Assembly (NCBI GenBank): GCA_023229765.1 | Contig: JALNYO010000021.1 | Location: forward strand, 1 to 58,920 | Source: Syntrophales bacterium | GTDB lineage: Bacteria > Desulfobacterota > Syntrophia > Syntrophales > UBA5619 | Length of the DNA stretch: 58,920 nt | Reading direction: 5' to 3' | Shown: positions 41,001 through 42,270 of the stretch, in pieces | Position numbering within the stretch: position 1 is the first letter of the stretch | How the letters are laid out: each line of letters begins with the position of its first letter | Notes under the pieces: generated by a model | Told to the model about the DNA's origin: nothing | Database searches by the model: none | What the model saw: the letters and a program-made list of their open reading frames with translations, nothing else | Translations under genes and position numbers: made by a program

Positions 41001-42189
41001 CGACACGGCCGGGAGTGTCGCGGAACTCAACGAAGCCGATAATGAAGCCGCTGCCCAGGTCCTTGTGGCCGGGAGCCCCGATACCCAGGAAGCGGCCGAA
41101 TATGCCGCGGGCGGCTACATCGATCTGGGGGTGGTGCGCGGCACGCAGACGGTGGACCGAAACCTGCACAGCATCTACGATCAGGATCTGATGTCCCTGG
41201 GGTTGAGCGGCACGGGCGCCGCGGGCGACGAGATCCGCCTGACCTTCGACGAAGCCGCGGGTGTAATCAGCGTAGCCCTCTATGACGCCGAAATGGTCTT
41301 TGTCGCCGGGGGACAGAAGTCTGCTGCCGGCGACTACCGGATCAGCCTCGAAGGGAGAACCGGCGGCGCCTATTACATCATCGTGCGGGACAGTGGCCAG
41401 CCGAGAACCGGTGCAGGCAGCCAGGCCTATACCCTGACGCTCCAGACGCCCGATACGGCCGGCGCCAACTTGACGGCAACCGGGTTGTCGCTGGATTCCG
41501 TGCTCGTCTCCGGCGGATCCGCCCAGGTGAACGCGACGGTGAAAAACATTGGCGATGCGGCATCGGCGGCCTTCACCGCCAAATATTATCTCTCGACGGA
41601 TAGGTTGATTGATGCGAACGACACTTTGCTGGCGACGGTCTCATTTGCGGCGCTTGCCGCCGACGCAGAGGCGACGGACAGCCGCATGCTCGATCTTTCC
41701 GGGGTTGCGCCGGGCACCTACTATCTGGGGTTGCTGGCTGACGATGGCAATCTGGTAACGGAACCGGTGGAGACGGACAACGTTCGCATTGCGCCGCTGG
41801 TTGTTCTGCCCCTTTCCGACCTCCATGAGAGCAATGATTCACTCAAGACCGCTTCCGTTGTGACTTTATCAGGCGGCGGCGTAAGCGTAACGGGTCTTAA
41901 TCTCCACAACAGCGAAGATACGGACATTTTCCGCTTTACGCTGACCCAGGCCGCCGGTGCGACGGATATCGCGCGGATCAATTACCGGACGCAGGAGCCT
42001 TTTTTGCTCTTTAGTCTGCTCGATGCCTCGGGCAATGTTATGCGCAGCGTGATCGGCAGCAACGGAATTGCGGCTCTGCCGCTGAACGGCCTGGCGGGCG
42101 GCGTCTATTTTATGAAGGTTGAAGGAGCGCAGGATTTCGCTTACAGCACGGGATATGACTTGAGCATGACCGTCGCCGGGGCTGCCTGA
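11056..42189 (+). CDS. Giant 10,377-aa LEPR-XLL / CARDB multidomain exoprotein
   Basis: One uninterrupted 31-kb frame. It starts at GTG 11056 with a weak GGAG about 10 nt upstream; ATG 11089 is the alternative. Residues 9-23 (RFEMEGLEPRVLLSA) are the LEPR-XLL motif that opens many giant bacterial proteins; no Sec signal peptide is visible. Approximate layout: acidic low-complexity 24-225; about 34 CARDB domains 226-4950, one interrupted by a LamG domain; PPC-like and IPT/TIG-like 4950-5165; unrecognised 5165-5515; conserved extracellular and Ig-like 5515-5795; beta-propeller 5865-6105; SbsA-like Ig 6105-6220; nine cadherin-like Ig 6330-7195; RHS/YD-like 7385-7660; dockerin-like 7770-7830; Big_9-like and two BIG2-like 7830-8105; ZU5-like 8110-8245; YVTN-like propeller 8445-8920; CARDB-like; unrecognised beta-rich 9050-9510; four PPC alternating with three CARDB to the end. 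It lacks RTX repeats, a sortase motif and a membrane anchor. A surface or secreted adhesin/scaffold is likely; the export route is unknown. Confidence 0.9.
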   Translation: MVNRENKNRFEMEGLEPRVLLSADPGATALAFCQAIDAPFEFASVVEIPERQDESRAAKAVSSASDFYNSPESSFDIFGGLAADLEIAANETPAEDLIAADLSGSPESSSAEEELASGGFSGGAAAVETAFSSEEFSPFGEALLASLPPATDAPTVGASLADQLVESLDAANPPPSAAAYPINYLVISYYSNYSAGASEAASPVSVAVAASVSRSMFASVPFADQPDLIVSAGSTNSLQAEVTDTIPVSYTVTNQGTGSAPAGSWWDVARLSTTPTFDPQSFLSWSQVEHTSDTVLAPNGSYTGTINFRVDPWRYADITSGSTYYIFFIADNSDDVIEGNETNNVATAPIPVTLTIADIDLEVTGVSPSGTTSEIGAPATISVTVVNKGPDAAKGVEGNLWAHVYASTDNVFDQWGDTWFGQYPVTGLAPLAGDNVSATGTVAFVPQNISAGDYYLFARVNLGQWDGDYNRNQPEEVLTNNSGITATKVTFTAPTMDLQVTAVTAPATATTGHSADISWTVTNAGASAAGVTSWTDSLYLSTDQTYGYNDVFITSREHTGGLAVGASYTVNATVNIPHVQGAYLVAYTDSSNSQPESSDTNNQGASPAIALTYAPGDLTITAATAPSAADAGSPVTLSWTVTNREPNTIALGSWNDRVYLSTDDVYDANDKLVGSNYFYDKVIPTGETYTVTNEFTMPYRGGAYLIFVADGGEQQPETNEDNNAYAVPITVAYVPPNLKIETATVTGTIDKGQTVQVSWTVKNIGEGTAYSSNGYWYDRVYLSEDNILDDGDYSLGSTYHYAPFAPTDSPYNGSYSAYLPTSRTGSFLLVKADGYDEVAESDETDNVKAIPVSYPSSDLVVTAVSTTPATVGGTSRTFQVAYTVRNEAVNPTSESYWDDYIYYSADNVLDTATDRYLTYISVSTSYTTELPLIQNETYQKTSGTLYLPADAVPGTGYIFVVADATGYVTETNNANNTGSTTVTVGSGNLDVTTAAWSVRPETQGSISAYSYGTNSENLFSFKVGESVNLTEIRTKHSGTVSAAPTITIYDAGGTVKGFWTAVQDTSDTNIWVASGINQTLTAGAYTIGDSEAATWSYSYSNGAYQGVAQATYLPTRASSSPQAAILGETVTVTWTVTNTDASLPSTSWYDSWYLSDDAAWDDSDIRLNYFSQTRELTGGASYEESRALVLSGTSIGLKYLILVVDQYKNILETNETDNVYTALPVTILAADLMVTAASAPSTIIVGQTVDVAWTALNQGNGAANQNWYDYVYLSSDNLWDNNDNYVNYFSMTGVTRLAVNGSYNYTGKVTLPASAPLGSSFLIVAANGYSWSDQKESNTTNNAYVIPITVVAPDLTVTSVSAPATISWGEKIPLSWTVLNESSVAAHQGWYDYVYISTDNVFNSSDDTYLTSFWHSGDAALGAGDSYTASIDATYNETLTGDYYLIFVADDYNYQGETDETNNVRAVPVHINAAPDLTVSSATVPASGSAGGAVEVSWTVENGGEGPAGGTWYDGIYLSANETYEYGDSWVYTQNHMGIDLLPDQKALLFDGDYSRVETSLNLNETSSGPGATLEAWVYPLSTYSSPRHVVSTTSDYYGYQWAIVQKGSTWHVYSGVADIDTGFAVDVGKWQHVAAVYEPGVGITFYKSGEAAPFTTAAIDYAVDDRPVTIGTNAGYVYQYYQGLIDEVRIWEGTRSPSEIANSRDVQLTGNEAALAGYWKFDDGSGITAIDSSPNGLNGTLKGYNSGETPGWIAATSAGYTMTRQVILPSGAAAGAYFLLFRADYYEDQPESNENNNLLAKAFKIESADLMIAITSPPATAAAGESIRVNWKVTNNGSGAATAGYWYDRVYLSDDTNLDSNDQVLTYYGIFRDNSGGLTSGGTYDAYASFTLPADALGNKYLIVAADAYNYQGETNDANNTASVGITLNAPDLTVVASGEGAPVAPATAVLGETISVSWTVKNIGDYATTAYWYDRVYLSANATLEETDTLLDSFYISAPNLLSQGQYARIQNVFLPETVIIGSQVYLLFVADGTGRQGETNETNNIAALPIAIAAPDLTVTAVTAPTAATLGEAISISWTVAAAGQAANADWYDYVYISADNILDAGDTRLLYAWTGAQTPLAAGAAYAETRTITLPSSGHGDRWLFVVADASRNQGETDEANNASAPFQITLSAPDLQVTRVTVPATLISAQQFDVSWKVENMGNTSALSPWSDAVYLSLNATFEPDTDTLLQSFSASDRVPLLAQGSYSAIRTVRLPALSAASYYIIVVADSGASQGESDENNNILASTAVTVSAPDLQVASITAPASAAPGQTLSVSWTVKNASASYAAPGLWSDSVYLSADATFDSGTDWFAGSFTAWEYSPLAANGQYTATRQVTIPGNVPVGTWYLVVVADGTGEQGETSETNNFLVSSQAMTLQVPDLSMGTVTAPSQAAVQQTITVSWNVNNIGAGAASAAWNDQVWLSFDESLTNDDLLVGNFSTASVLPVAAGGGYTLTRTLTIPNEASAASYKYLLVKADGGNVQAEASETNNVSAAVAITITEPPDLNLTAVSAPAAAAVGQTIDLSWTVGNIGVSTAYADWYDRVYLSLDNTLDTATDTLLLSERIEAQTPLAPGASYSAGRQVSLPATGVGTRYLIFVVNGDGVQGEKLVSNNTKITTLQISDPDLQVTEATAPATVSWGERVTLSWKVENKGSGAAAGGWYDRVYLSTDATLDVTTDVLLLSAYAGAYSPLAKDGFYTVQKDVTLPSGLTGAGYLLFVADATATQAESNENNNMTSRPVTFNAADLTITGTSPAVAAWGERIDLSWSVTNGGTGPATASWWDMVYLSSDNVYDSSDIILASEYRSVTGGLAGAAAYTVQKSAASVTAIAQAIGVGAKFLLFKSDVYSQQSEQNEANNLIAVPIEIRAADLSISVTSPASAEAGKAAAISWTVTNGGTGRAVAQWYDAVYLSANDILDSTDISLKTLSHGTILDAGAAYTMNESVTLPGGLTGNWYIIVAADYYSYQQEASETNNYQANLVTLSAPDLSLGTVAAPTTIANGETLTVSWKTTNSGSAPAEHSWTERAVLSKDAYLGNYDDIQVGSVYQSASLAAGASLDRSVALSTPWGVTGDYKLYVRIDAWNELSEASETNNAFEAMLTIVYAEPPADLVVDAVTVPATGLTGQPLSVAWRVTNNGTAATTTSAWTDTLYISADNNWDGNDRILASFAHKGSLGSDESYGAVENLTIPIDLLPLEVASADYWILVKADIYNQVQEPGAETNNTGVSPGAVTVNQSPVPDLQVTTVTGTTSAVVGQNVTVSWTVENRGGEEAQASWNDRLYLSLDGTMTGAILLGTYSRSLNLAAGASYSRTETIVAPISADGSSYRWLVATDYQNLIYERTNEGNNTGVSSAVALKHPDLKTDTVQMNPASTQSGFDVTVSWKGRNSGTGATVASWTDRVYLSGNDTLSGDDVSLGFLAHEGSLAAGGSYDASLAVTLPNGIDGSYYLLVRPDAGNVIVEGTGLEEDVGVSAALAITLAPYADLEVSGVTAPERIIGDPADLLVQWIVTNKGNGTGLTSDWIDAVILSRNAIRGDGDDLVVGRFAHSGLMPDSTSYNVEKIIQLPAAFEGRFTLFVSADIDNQVYEHTDANPNTASPGHLVDIMPLPYADLTVQSVNLETALTTGVAFNLSWTVDNSGIGPTSTPEWYDEVYLSDSADGANWKLLGSFSRVGNLAVGASYTRTVELTIPINATIDQQIDKTQYLFVKTATAAPYEFIYKGNNTRASAPLMVTYTVSPRADLQIVSVTAPVSAADGASIDVTWKVQNNGSLLEGVNGDATGSWTDGIYIAPNNDRAQAIRIGTFIMSQGLAAGYSYTRTENFRLPLHISGVYALYVKTDIAGQVIDPDLTNNDDVIHEFTVQLQTRPDLQVTTLTIPASVKSGAVVDVEWTVSNLGTVATPTGGSRWYDGVYLSLDNKLDGGDMLLAWEPNGSALASTEQYRSVGHYRIPQAAQGPMWILAVVDASGSVDEYPSDGNNVMAGQLTVDATPVPPPDLVVSNVAGPTEAFDGSQITVYYKVTNKGAGITFPAAWSDSLWLTADKTSPGGGTDLRIGSVSHTGALEVGQFYEGTITGTIPIHLQGIYELMVYADSWNQVFELTFDVNLNPDDPTSLDNNNFKTALQPLTILYTPPADLEVTNISVPGQALGGSKTTVSWTVANNGSNVTDLDRWADAVYVSDDAVGTNKTLVFALLHEGAMERGQSYTQTLEFTLPPSVFGEYFIVETNVDPNILLTDEDELLLEMAKVTDRISEKIGDLETMSVSEVYAKIDSLSKSELRWILWGEDKVEVRKVWEGPFTSNNDRAVVSVIRPIPADLQVAAITLPDTAYSGEAITVKWSVTNDGAYSVYKGTERWTDYVYVSPDPTFIYERAQFVGSVVHMSSTPLGVGQSYEASLTVNLPVGSEGRRYVYVFTDRNPYVEYNWGGIDALTGMDFPDWPTDVRTRVYEGEAAAKLNNVAANEMMVVYREPDLQVKAGSLAIPTAADSGQTIDISWTVKNGGERATRGDFWYDRIYISQDGSIDLYDLLIGEQRHTGVLEAGAEYTVSATVRLPDDIQGTFHILVYIDSPYNVSQYFSRSMPYPQTTGNVRIESPIPPSAWNMMGQVKEFQDEADNIIDTTLTITLVDSPDLQVTGVTLTGSQDAADGHAISGRQFGVSYTVTNLSGGAVPERQNLWTDYIFLSRDKYLDVKSDHFLGQVSHDGALPGNAFYTVPSTFMVPRGLLGTYYVLVLTDVPNATHPYGFVYEGNKEGNNATGVAVTVPLIIDSAPPTDLAVTEITVPAAGQVSAAVTVTYTVTNISTVEPATGYWADSLYLSDNAVWDLGDRLLGRVELEPDPDKPGKMRPIYRDLAKGESYTGTLSAVLPAVLPGDYRIIVRADIYDDINEGSNNGNNKLASGDTVTITAPVLQLDAPYNDTLTVGGERLYQITVPAGETLEVTLTAEDKTIANELYVRYMGLPNSINYDGAFEGHLWSDQTARVPLTEAGAYYILVRSAGWQDAAREIVPGAEPVTSGITLKARVLPFSIREVTPDSGGDSRYVTLEVKGARFSPSAIVKLIQPQFAEYEAISYRVIDATRIICTFDLTDAPHGLYDVEVINPDGETARIAYRYLVEEAEPFSLTVGMGGPKELEFGDVGWYGFGVYSLTNVDMPYVHFEFSMPFIFNDTDWYEYVQNKMSPGEEWYAGEDEVWPVGDRLIFRTNLTGSPDIAGVPWAELNSILNLDGELMATGFTFDFINRGYMGLTFTADVYAEMRDVLKKIPTALKDLKDPDVEPQWDYDALAFKFYIAAAATPMTAAEYIAYQLTAAEKLRLAVLEDATAPRVLIEAAADAAGWGALYLEGLEQAGQLRPEDTPPEVHTMPIVSSLTSVLTAGLIGIDTRGEILQGDLAAFFAKVRKWYGDTPDTRIPGDTLPTAADFDLALSHETHFEAFWVQAGTGMQEDKTPVQAPNLQDYFGLTGERSDSVRMIGPAGYGSANFIPIDTLLPYTITFENPATSDAPVQRIQIYQNLDDSLDVRSFLLGDISLGDLQVHLPDNLASFSGDFDFIAERGFVLRVVAGVDVVSGIALWTFTAIDPETGLVFSDPQRGLLLPNTDRAQMGTVSYTITPWPLYTEDLTLKTGIKVSASARIIYDGATPQDTNLHTATLDVTPPVTTLKVVDMGSGATGKNSYRLNYSAADDQEGSGVKDYTIYVSVDRGVWTVWKRRTTLTDVIYEAPASSTAEFIVLAADNAGNVEAAGSGATLPPYNPGINLGTAPTASQLTPETRRVVVPVSSTPSTNPLFIEALKQIPRGGSTGAVSGFTTVYEPFSATAYAWDVPLSGAGIGALGIAFAPDGSVFVSGGAGRSSLYHLTSPGAVNEPLATLELPIYSMLFDGAGRLWATTGGGPLVRIDPETGAILQRYGDGVELGMASHPTSGKLYLATASGIEIFDPTTEIFTTFSSTRVQGLAFAPDGVLYGISWPDDGYLLRFDNRGNSEIVLITENPAVGIAFGTNGTPMENLLLLTHGDAGYVTLMDTVTRRTIRVAQGGMRGGFAAAAQDGRIFIANGAQVALIFPVTAPVVLSVTPLDGKSLLPVVSSATFRFDVAMRALGAADPTSVDNPANYILTNKTSSQPVSIIQAVYDNDSRVVTLLFEPLAAGAYDLSVRTTVRSAAGLALATAVTSEFAVIADVTASLAPIFRNTRFDRAAGEISFDVVVTNNFSFAVSGPYRLIFSGLKGSSAVLRGAAGLTDEGFSYIILADDGSGTLAAGASTVLKTVTVYNPDHLAFDLISRVNIDIAANDPPVITTVPGATAAVNQSYTYNVAAADTQNLYYLLVEGGPGAILDSASGSLSWTPALSSPAAVRFQIKVFDDRGGFASQQWEVQVSGVNSPPVILPIADIALTEGDILELPVGATDAENDNLFYWAEHLPAGAVFDAAARILRWQTDGAVAGIYRDVRVYAGDGVSISSRSFEITVANRNQAPVLDMVPDRNVAEGQIVEFRLHATDPDGDNVTFSAVGLPRGAELHANTGVFTWIPRYDDHGSYTVQFIAGDGAQKVIQSAIITVLNVNGPVYFEPLDSWEIYEGQSLMVHVAANDPDNPLGIGMVLEDGTVDADMLLPQLTWQNSSLPQGSVFSPDTQIFRWTPDFTQAGTYAIDFTVADDGDATGTSTIATATLRIVIRDANAKPVIETVQNQALAVVENQESVLEFTVRADDADLTVPLLAAVNLPAFATFTDNKDGTGTLRAVVSHTAQRGDYTITIRATDNGNGNPAAALTGEASFVLSVLAPNAAPQLPVLPARIAVVGSPLTFEIVVADPDEDPLAFTLSGLPGAATLTPAVVYGKAVFSWTPATGDLGQVYTATISVTDSGNGDAARALSVSRNFTINVRAANAAPLLSPIGKRNISEQGLLTFTVKGTDPDGDTVSYKASALPRDAVFDPISGVFSWTPTYEQAGVYNVRFQATDGLAASAEDVLITVANTNRSPVFVPVQKMLTYEGTGIQLSVNAGDLDGDNLNYAVASTLPKGATFDPINRIFFWQPGYDQAGSYTIRFTATDPGGLVASYDALIDILNVNLAPEIAPMSGHVVLVNNSFTMTVPGFDPDAGSVLTYTAEGLPLGTDLNLTSGILMWTPNATQLGRHDIRITVSDGELTTAQNLRLEVSFEPIAPNVLIELTPGFPVTVGQSVLIHATASGIADISSIAISVNGQNLTLDKYGRARFTPSAAGHVIATAIATDKDSSIGRATVDIRVRDNADVLAPELSILTPPASSILTGVVTIRGSVLDSNLDSWKLEMSLLGAARFLTIGGGLQTVEAGILGQIDAAALLNGFYLLKLTASDISGRTRSVERVVEVSSAVKTGEVVLQAVDLEATLGGVSLSLARAYSSLMTDISGSFGTGWVLAGYDLVLRSSVVPTGMESRGLFAGYREQTRLTLLLPDGNSASFTFTPQAVEEAGVAFYRPAWTADAGITWQLTTSDAVLELARGIYYQRGTGLPYNPANGAFFGENAYRLTAADGQIWQYSAAGTLKMISAAGKTLMATDSGIFAADGSSVTFQRDVAGRIAVLTSPAGNRIQYGYDEAGLLTSANNLGTGLRSWYGYQAGTALLNMTVSPEGEGQLIRYDSKGLHTSDEAVNYVLGSLRQALAGSSAAVIGTGETLRWAFRVTAEEMNTLGADSMIITLRATGTSGFTPAAPLIEGARTIGAGAGFALVSITSPSLYVVSVSGIDGSTAGSVSLTVGIAGDLNGDGLVDGADVTLFNAADGSKAGDAAYRTAADVDNSGTVDATDRYFLLRNYGFVANRAPVAAAGSAATYMEIPVRIDLLPLTADADGSALNFVITNVNGGLVTMAGDGHTAYFRPAAGFSGAANFTYMADDGSARSTSGTVTVNVSTAALLEVLFRSEEATLLLPVEASAHLVLYGRFADGGIVRLPPGYAQWSSSDETVALVDATGSVWARSAGSAIIFVAKSGTTLHAAAAVQVGPWQAPAAYDVYPDAYLLETGGTRQIVFGAVYGSDRVDLAPAVQGTFYVSMDESVATVSAGGLITAVGAAGQHTAVVVINGAIRQEVFVSIGAVVANGDPVGAEGAIISNEEGVSLYLPPDTLSGQNVSVTTVAESALSYPAVGGFDFVQGIKLDFEGATLDNPVSMAIPATGYEPGTSLFLFRQGSFLVGPGQFVQSWELVDRATVGSDGLAHTTSPPYAGGITDGTYFLGGNPNMAELVVTNMYPDAVIEVITGAQSYFNYPSSVFDNRLPLPLDATSVRLWRGAPDGMATFKNAPLSGLVKGQVISLNLEVDEPTLNDERPSLRNVTVSIVDGKPTVTIEAWDFHTDDPNLLRVVFHQENMPLRLEEADHGGYVVAAGPIQNNTIQVQVPSALPLGHLVLRVENLVYRYQYQPGADPKRIPVWVESISRAPEYQKPYLVWVANISSNTVSAIDPSAEDEPKSVAEIRVGLAPSDVVVSPDGLRVFVSNSGEGTISIIDTLTLKEIDVDPATPGLDRIKINEGNSQPWFMALDPDTGWLYISERTGPYIYGVTTKADDFHYRGVNNKVGGTERLTGLTGIAVTAADPQTGKRYLAVATPGEKDHWYGGDFGFDPRYPGYLYYGLLVDGGNNGIWVKSFQRLEAGYKPFGVTAGKLPYEVAVAVRGSDVIGMAVFNLKEGKLSHNVVMDMERAIEIRKAFARSKDALDATLTGAVLSLMIPGGSMAIEMSIIKTWNANTYFDINNIESVVFTKDYRYAFVVGNATFNGDTDFTRDPYLGHGGNIGVVRDPLNPALAKLIGVTEEWPMSWPDEITIDPTNIYVMAAFKGLNPKTGNDQLGKSGSGRIVYYNISDLILAAETMDEAYAKEGKKIDKTIDQYVADGGKLKLQKGKIEVGARPSGIAASPDAPTDFIAQTAAFIEGGTETFSMPVIQINYLITGVIPNKPLTIQLWSASAPSLDGAASETLVKEWEPLRGDESLSAGAHKVYLPLVNGLKASQTTWYIVKLDAKDTFTEFKENNNAAAFRIPVADLTAKYDVDPLDLEFGRYIYGVSLVNEFELRLQKEFVTSSTVVTIFEGNRQLSPQKVNDYLYRFTLDMADIPDNTELTYKVMNGDTVVLEKTYVIHTFGLPNWINPKLYEGDANELRTVKWIPQLNAYWVEAIDFVYTWQTAIPEPVVMLGGQVLSLNYGAYLSLAFNLKGEAIYQDAGPTFQLSLFGKDMGHLNVPALSWLKAMGKEELEIKFGSLQEFFVNLTDALVAAASDSKEAGAVVNYLAGSVFKGDKGDNALLSSDKDEATQLALALGKDPGDKEDDADEGGLKYALFVKAKPFVVDKELALVEGEISIKGSIEKDLGEIEEEYKIPPIGTLLQFKVEAKLGLSLKVEIDTGLKAVSGFLVPSNDVLKVTATGTLEATGKANLALGFTGVSVTAKASLGIELAWTGTDTVPTLTFPLNIGVEMQAHAFWELYTKEVFECEIFDTPDVIEGPYTLIPVELPAHRASAGIDDEAAGNNDFTHADDLGIVAGSYENPFLLLQDRYDRDYYRFRTIDAAAPADDVRLSFPEFTNADPNVSAVLLNESGAVVSEMAFAADHSGILSLAGLPAGQYVLSVWGTDNAPTYIPVNYGVRINAPQSANAALVAAMSVAGTPTVVEAGRILEVTVKVVNAGGAAASSAEAALVWSRDGLIDPGDGLLLPSFMVPALAPGQSWEKILSVVLPNSVIGPVYIGFAADRRQTVTEAYRGDNEVSYAIEAALAADAYEDNNLIYTATPLGGLVVGREITGLNLASLKDKDLFAFELAETGTAADNLAVWRSDETGPVGLLLKDGNDVFVRRGIMDETAGASMLALEGLPAGRYYLSVVPAGQAGFEYRLVVESQTRTKANLAVQEVEADYELLPGDTAHTVRVLVSNYGATAAHSFDISVLLTEGDITYAIGSGTVGVLGAGQTTIVEVPISIPAGLTAGATVTVTARVDTAGSVAELNEADNEAAAQVLVAGSPDTQEAAEYAAGGYIDLGVVRGTQTVDRNLHSIYDQDLMSLGLSGTGAAGDEIRLTFDEAAGVISVALYDAEMVFVAGGQKSAAGDYRISLEGRTGGAYYIIVRDSGQPRTGAGSQAYTLTLQTPDTAGANLTATGLSLDSVLVSGGSAQVNATVKNIGDAASAAFTAKYYLSTDRLIDANDTLLATVSFAALAADAEATDSRMLDLSGVAPGTYYLGLLADDGNLVTEPVETDNVRIAPLVVLPLSDLHESNDSLKTASVVTLSGGGVSVTGLNLHNSEDTDIFRFTLTQAAGATDIARINYRTQEPFLLFSLLDASGNVMRSVIGSNGIAALPLNGLAGGVYFMKVEGAQDFAYSTGYDLSMTVAGAA
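14010..14394 (+). other. Unassigned insert of about 125 residues in the CARDB array
   Basis: Between CARDB units 6 and 7 the pattern breaks. The segment begins GNLDVTTAAWSVRPE and contains FSFKVGESVNLTEIRTKHSG, TITIYDAGG and TLTAGAYTIGDSE before CARDB resumes at about 14385. It looks like a small beta-sandwich, perhaps DUF4082-like. I do not recognise it with confidence. Confidence 0.5.
15694..16330 (+). other. LamG (concanavalin-like) domain inserted inside a CARDB unit
   Basis: The stretch ALLFDGDYSRVET ... TLEAWVYPL ... WQHVAAVYEPG ... GLIDEVRIWEGTRS ... GYWKFDDGSG is a full LamG/Laminin_G_3 domain of about 210 residues. The flanking CARDB unit (start 15478) is split. Its first strands (TWYDGIYLSANETYEYGD) precede the insert, and its last strands (RQVILPSG ... 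ADYYEDQPESNENNN) follow it. Carbohydrate or ligand binding is the usual LamG role. Confidence 0.8.
25915..26560 (+). other. PPC-like and IPT/TIG-like domains of the giant protein
   Basis: About 25915-26270 encodes a PPC-like sandwich (TVGGERLYQITVPAGETLEV ... GAYYILVRSAGW). About 26270-26560 encodes an IPT/TIG-like domain (FSIREVTPDSGGDSRYVTLE ... GLYDVEVINPDGETA). They end the large CARDB array. Confidence 0.6.
28661..29370 (+). other. Beta-propeller (SMP-30/NHL-like) section of the giant protein
   Basis: Repeating IAFAPDGSVFVSG, MLFDGAGRLWATTGGG, MASHPTSGKLYLATASG, LAFAPDGVLYGISW and IAFGTNG motifs define about six blades. An SbsA-type Ig-like domain (VLSVTPLDGKSLLPVVSSAT) follows to about 29710. 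Confidence 0.65.
30049..32640 (+). repeat. Nine cadherin-like (CADG/He_PIG) Ig repeats
   Basis: Each unit of about 90-105 residues opens with a P-P-V-I or N-x-A-P-x-L motif. It carries G-x-x-x-F/L-x-W-T-P and closes on a V-x-V-x-N strand. Starts lie near 30049, 30313, 30580, 30850, 31198, 31510, 31819, 32083 and 32365. Such domains typically stiffen with calcium at their junctions; that is family knowledge, not seen here. Confidence 0.75.
33205..34030 (+). other. RHS/YD-like section without core or toxin
   Basis: The stretch has an RHS-type entry (SLARAYSSLMTDISGSFGTG), LLLPDGNSASF, and a YD-like motif (PAGNRIQYGYDEAGLLTSAN). It resembles the N-terminal part of RHS proteins, but only one or two YD units are present. 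No DPxG core terminus and no toxin follow; a dockerin-like domain begins at about 34364. Confidence 0.55.
34364..34532 (+). other. Internal dockerin-like domain
   Basis: Two calcium-loop motifs, GDLNGDGLVDGADVTLF and ADVDNSGTVDATDRYFLL, are spaced as in type I dockerins. An internal position is unusual but known in large deltaproteobacterial exoproteins. Similar domains end the proteins encoded at 8976-10433 and 42271-44574. Confidence 0.75.
36390..37810 (+). other. YVTN-like beta-propeller section of the giant protein
   Basis: Blade motifs include LVWVANISSNTVSAID, GLAPSDVVVSPDGLRVFVSN, GTISIIDT, FMALDPDTGWLYIS, FTKDYRYAFVVGNA and IDPTNIYVMAAF. The last part returns to GARPSGIAASPD. Irregular inserts of about 100 residues interrupt the propeller. 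Confidence 0.65.
39595..42186 (+). repeat. C-terminal alternating PPC and CARDB domains
   Basis: Four PPC-like domains start near 39595, 40350, 41070 and 41815. Typical features are E-D-N-N, a D-x-D-x-(Y/L)-F strand, and L-P-A-G-x-Y-x-L/I-S-V. Three CARDB domains lie between them at about 39990, 40730 and 41464. The protein ends on the last PPC strand (YDLSMTVAGAA) with no anchor or sorting signal. Confidence 0.7.
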
Positions 42190-42270
42190 GTGCAGAGGGG
42201 CGGAGTTTTCCGGAACGCGGGGAGTATTAACGAATTTATAAGGTCTCGATATTTGAGGGCAGCAGCCAAG

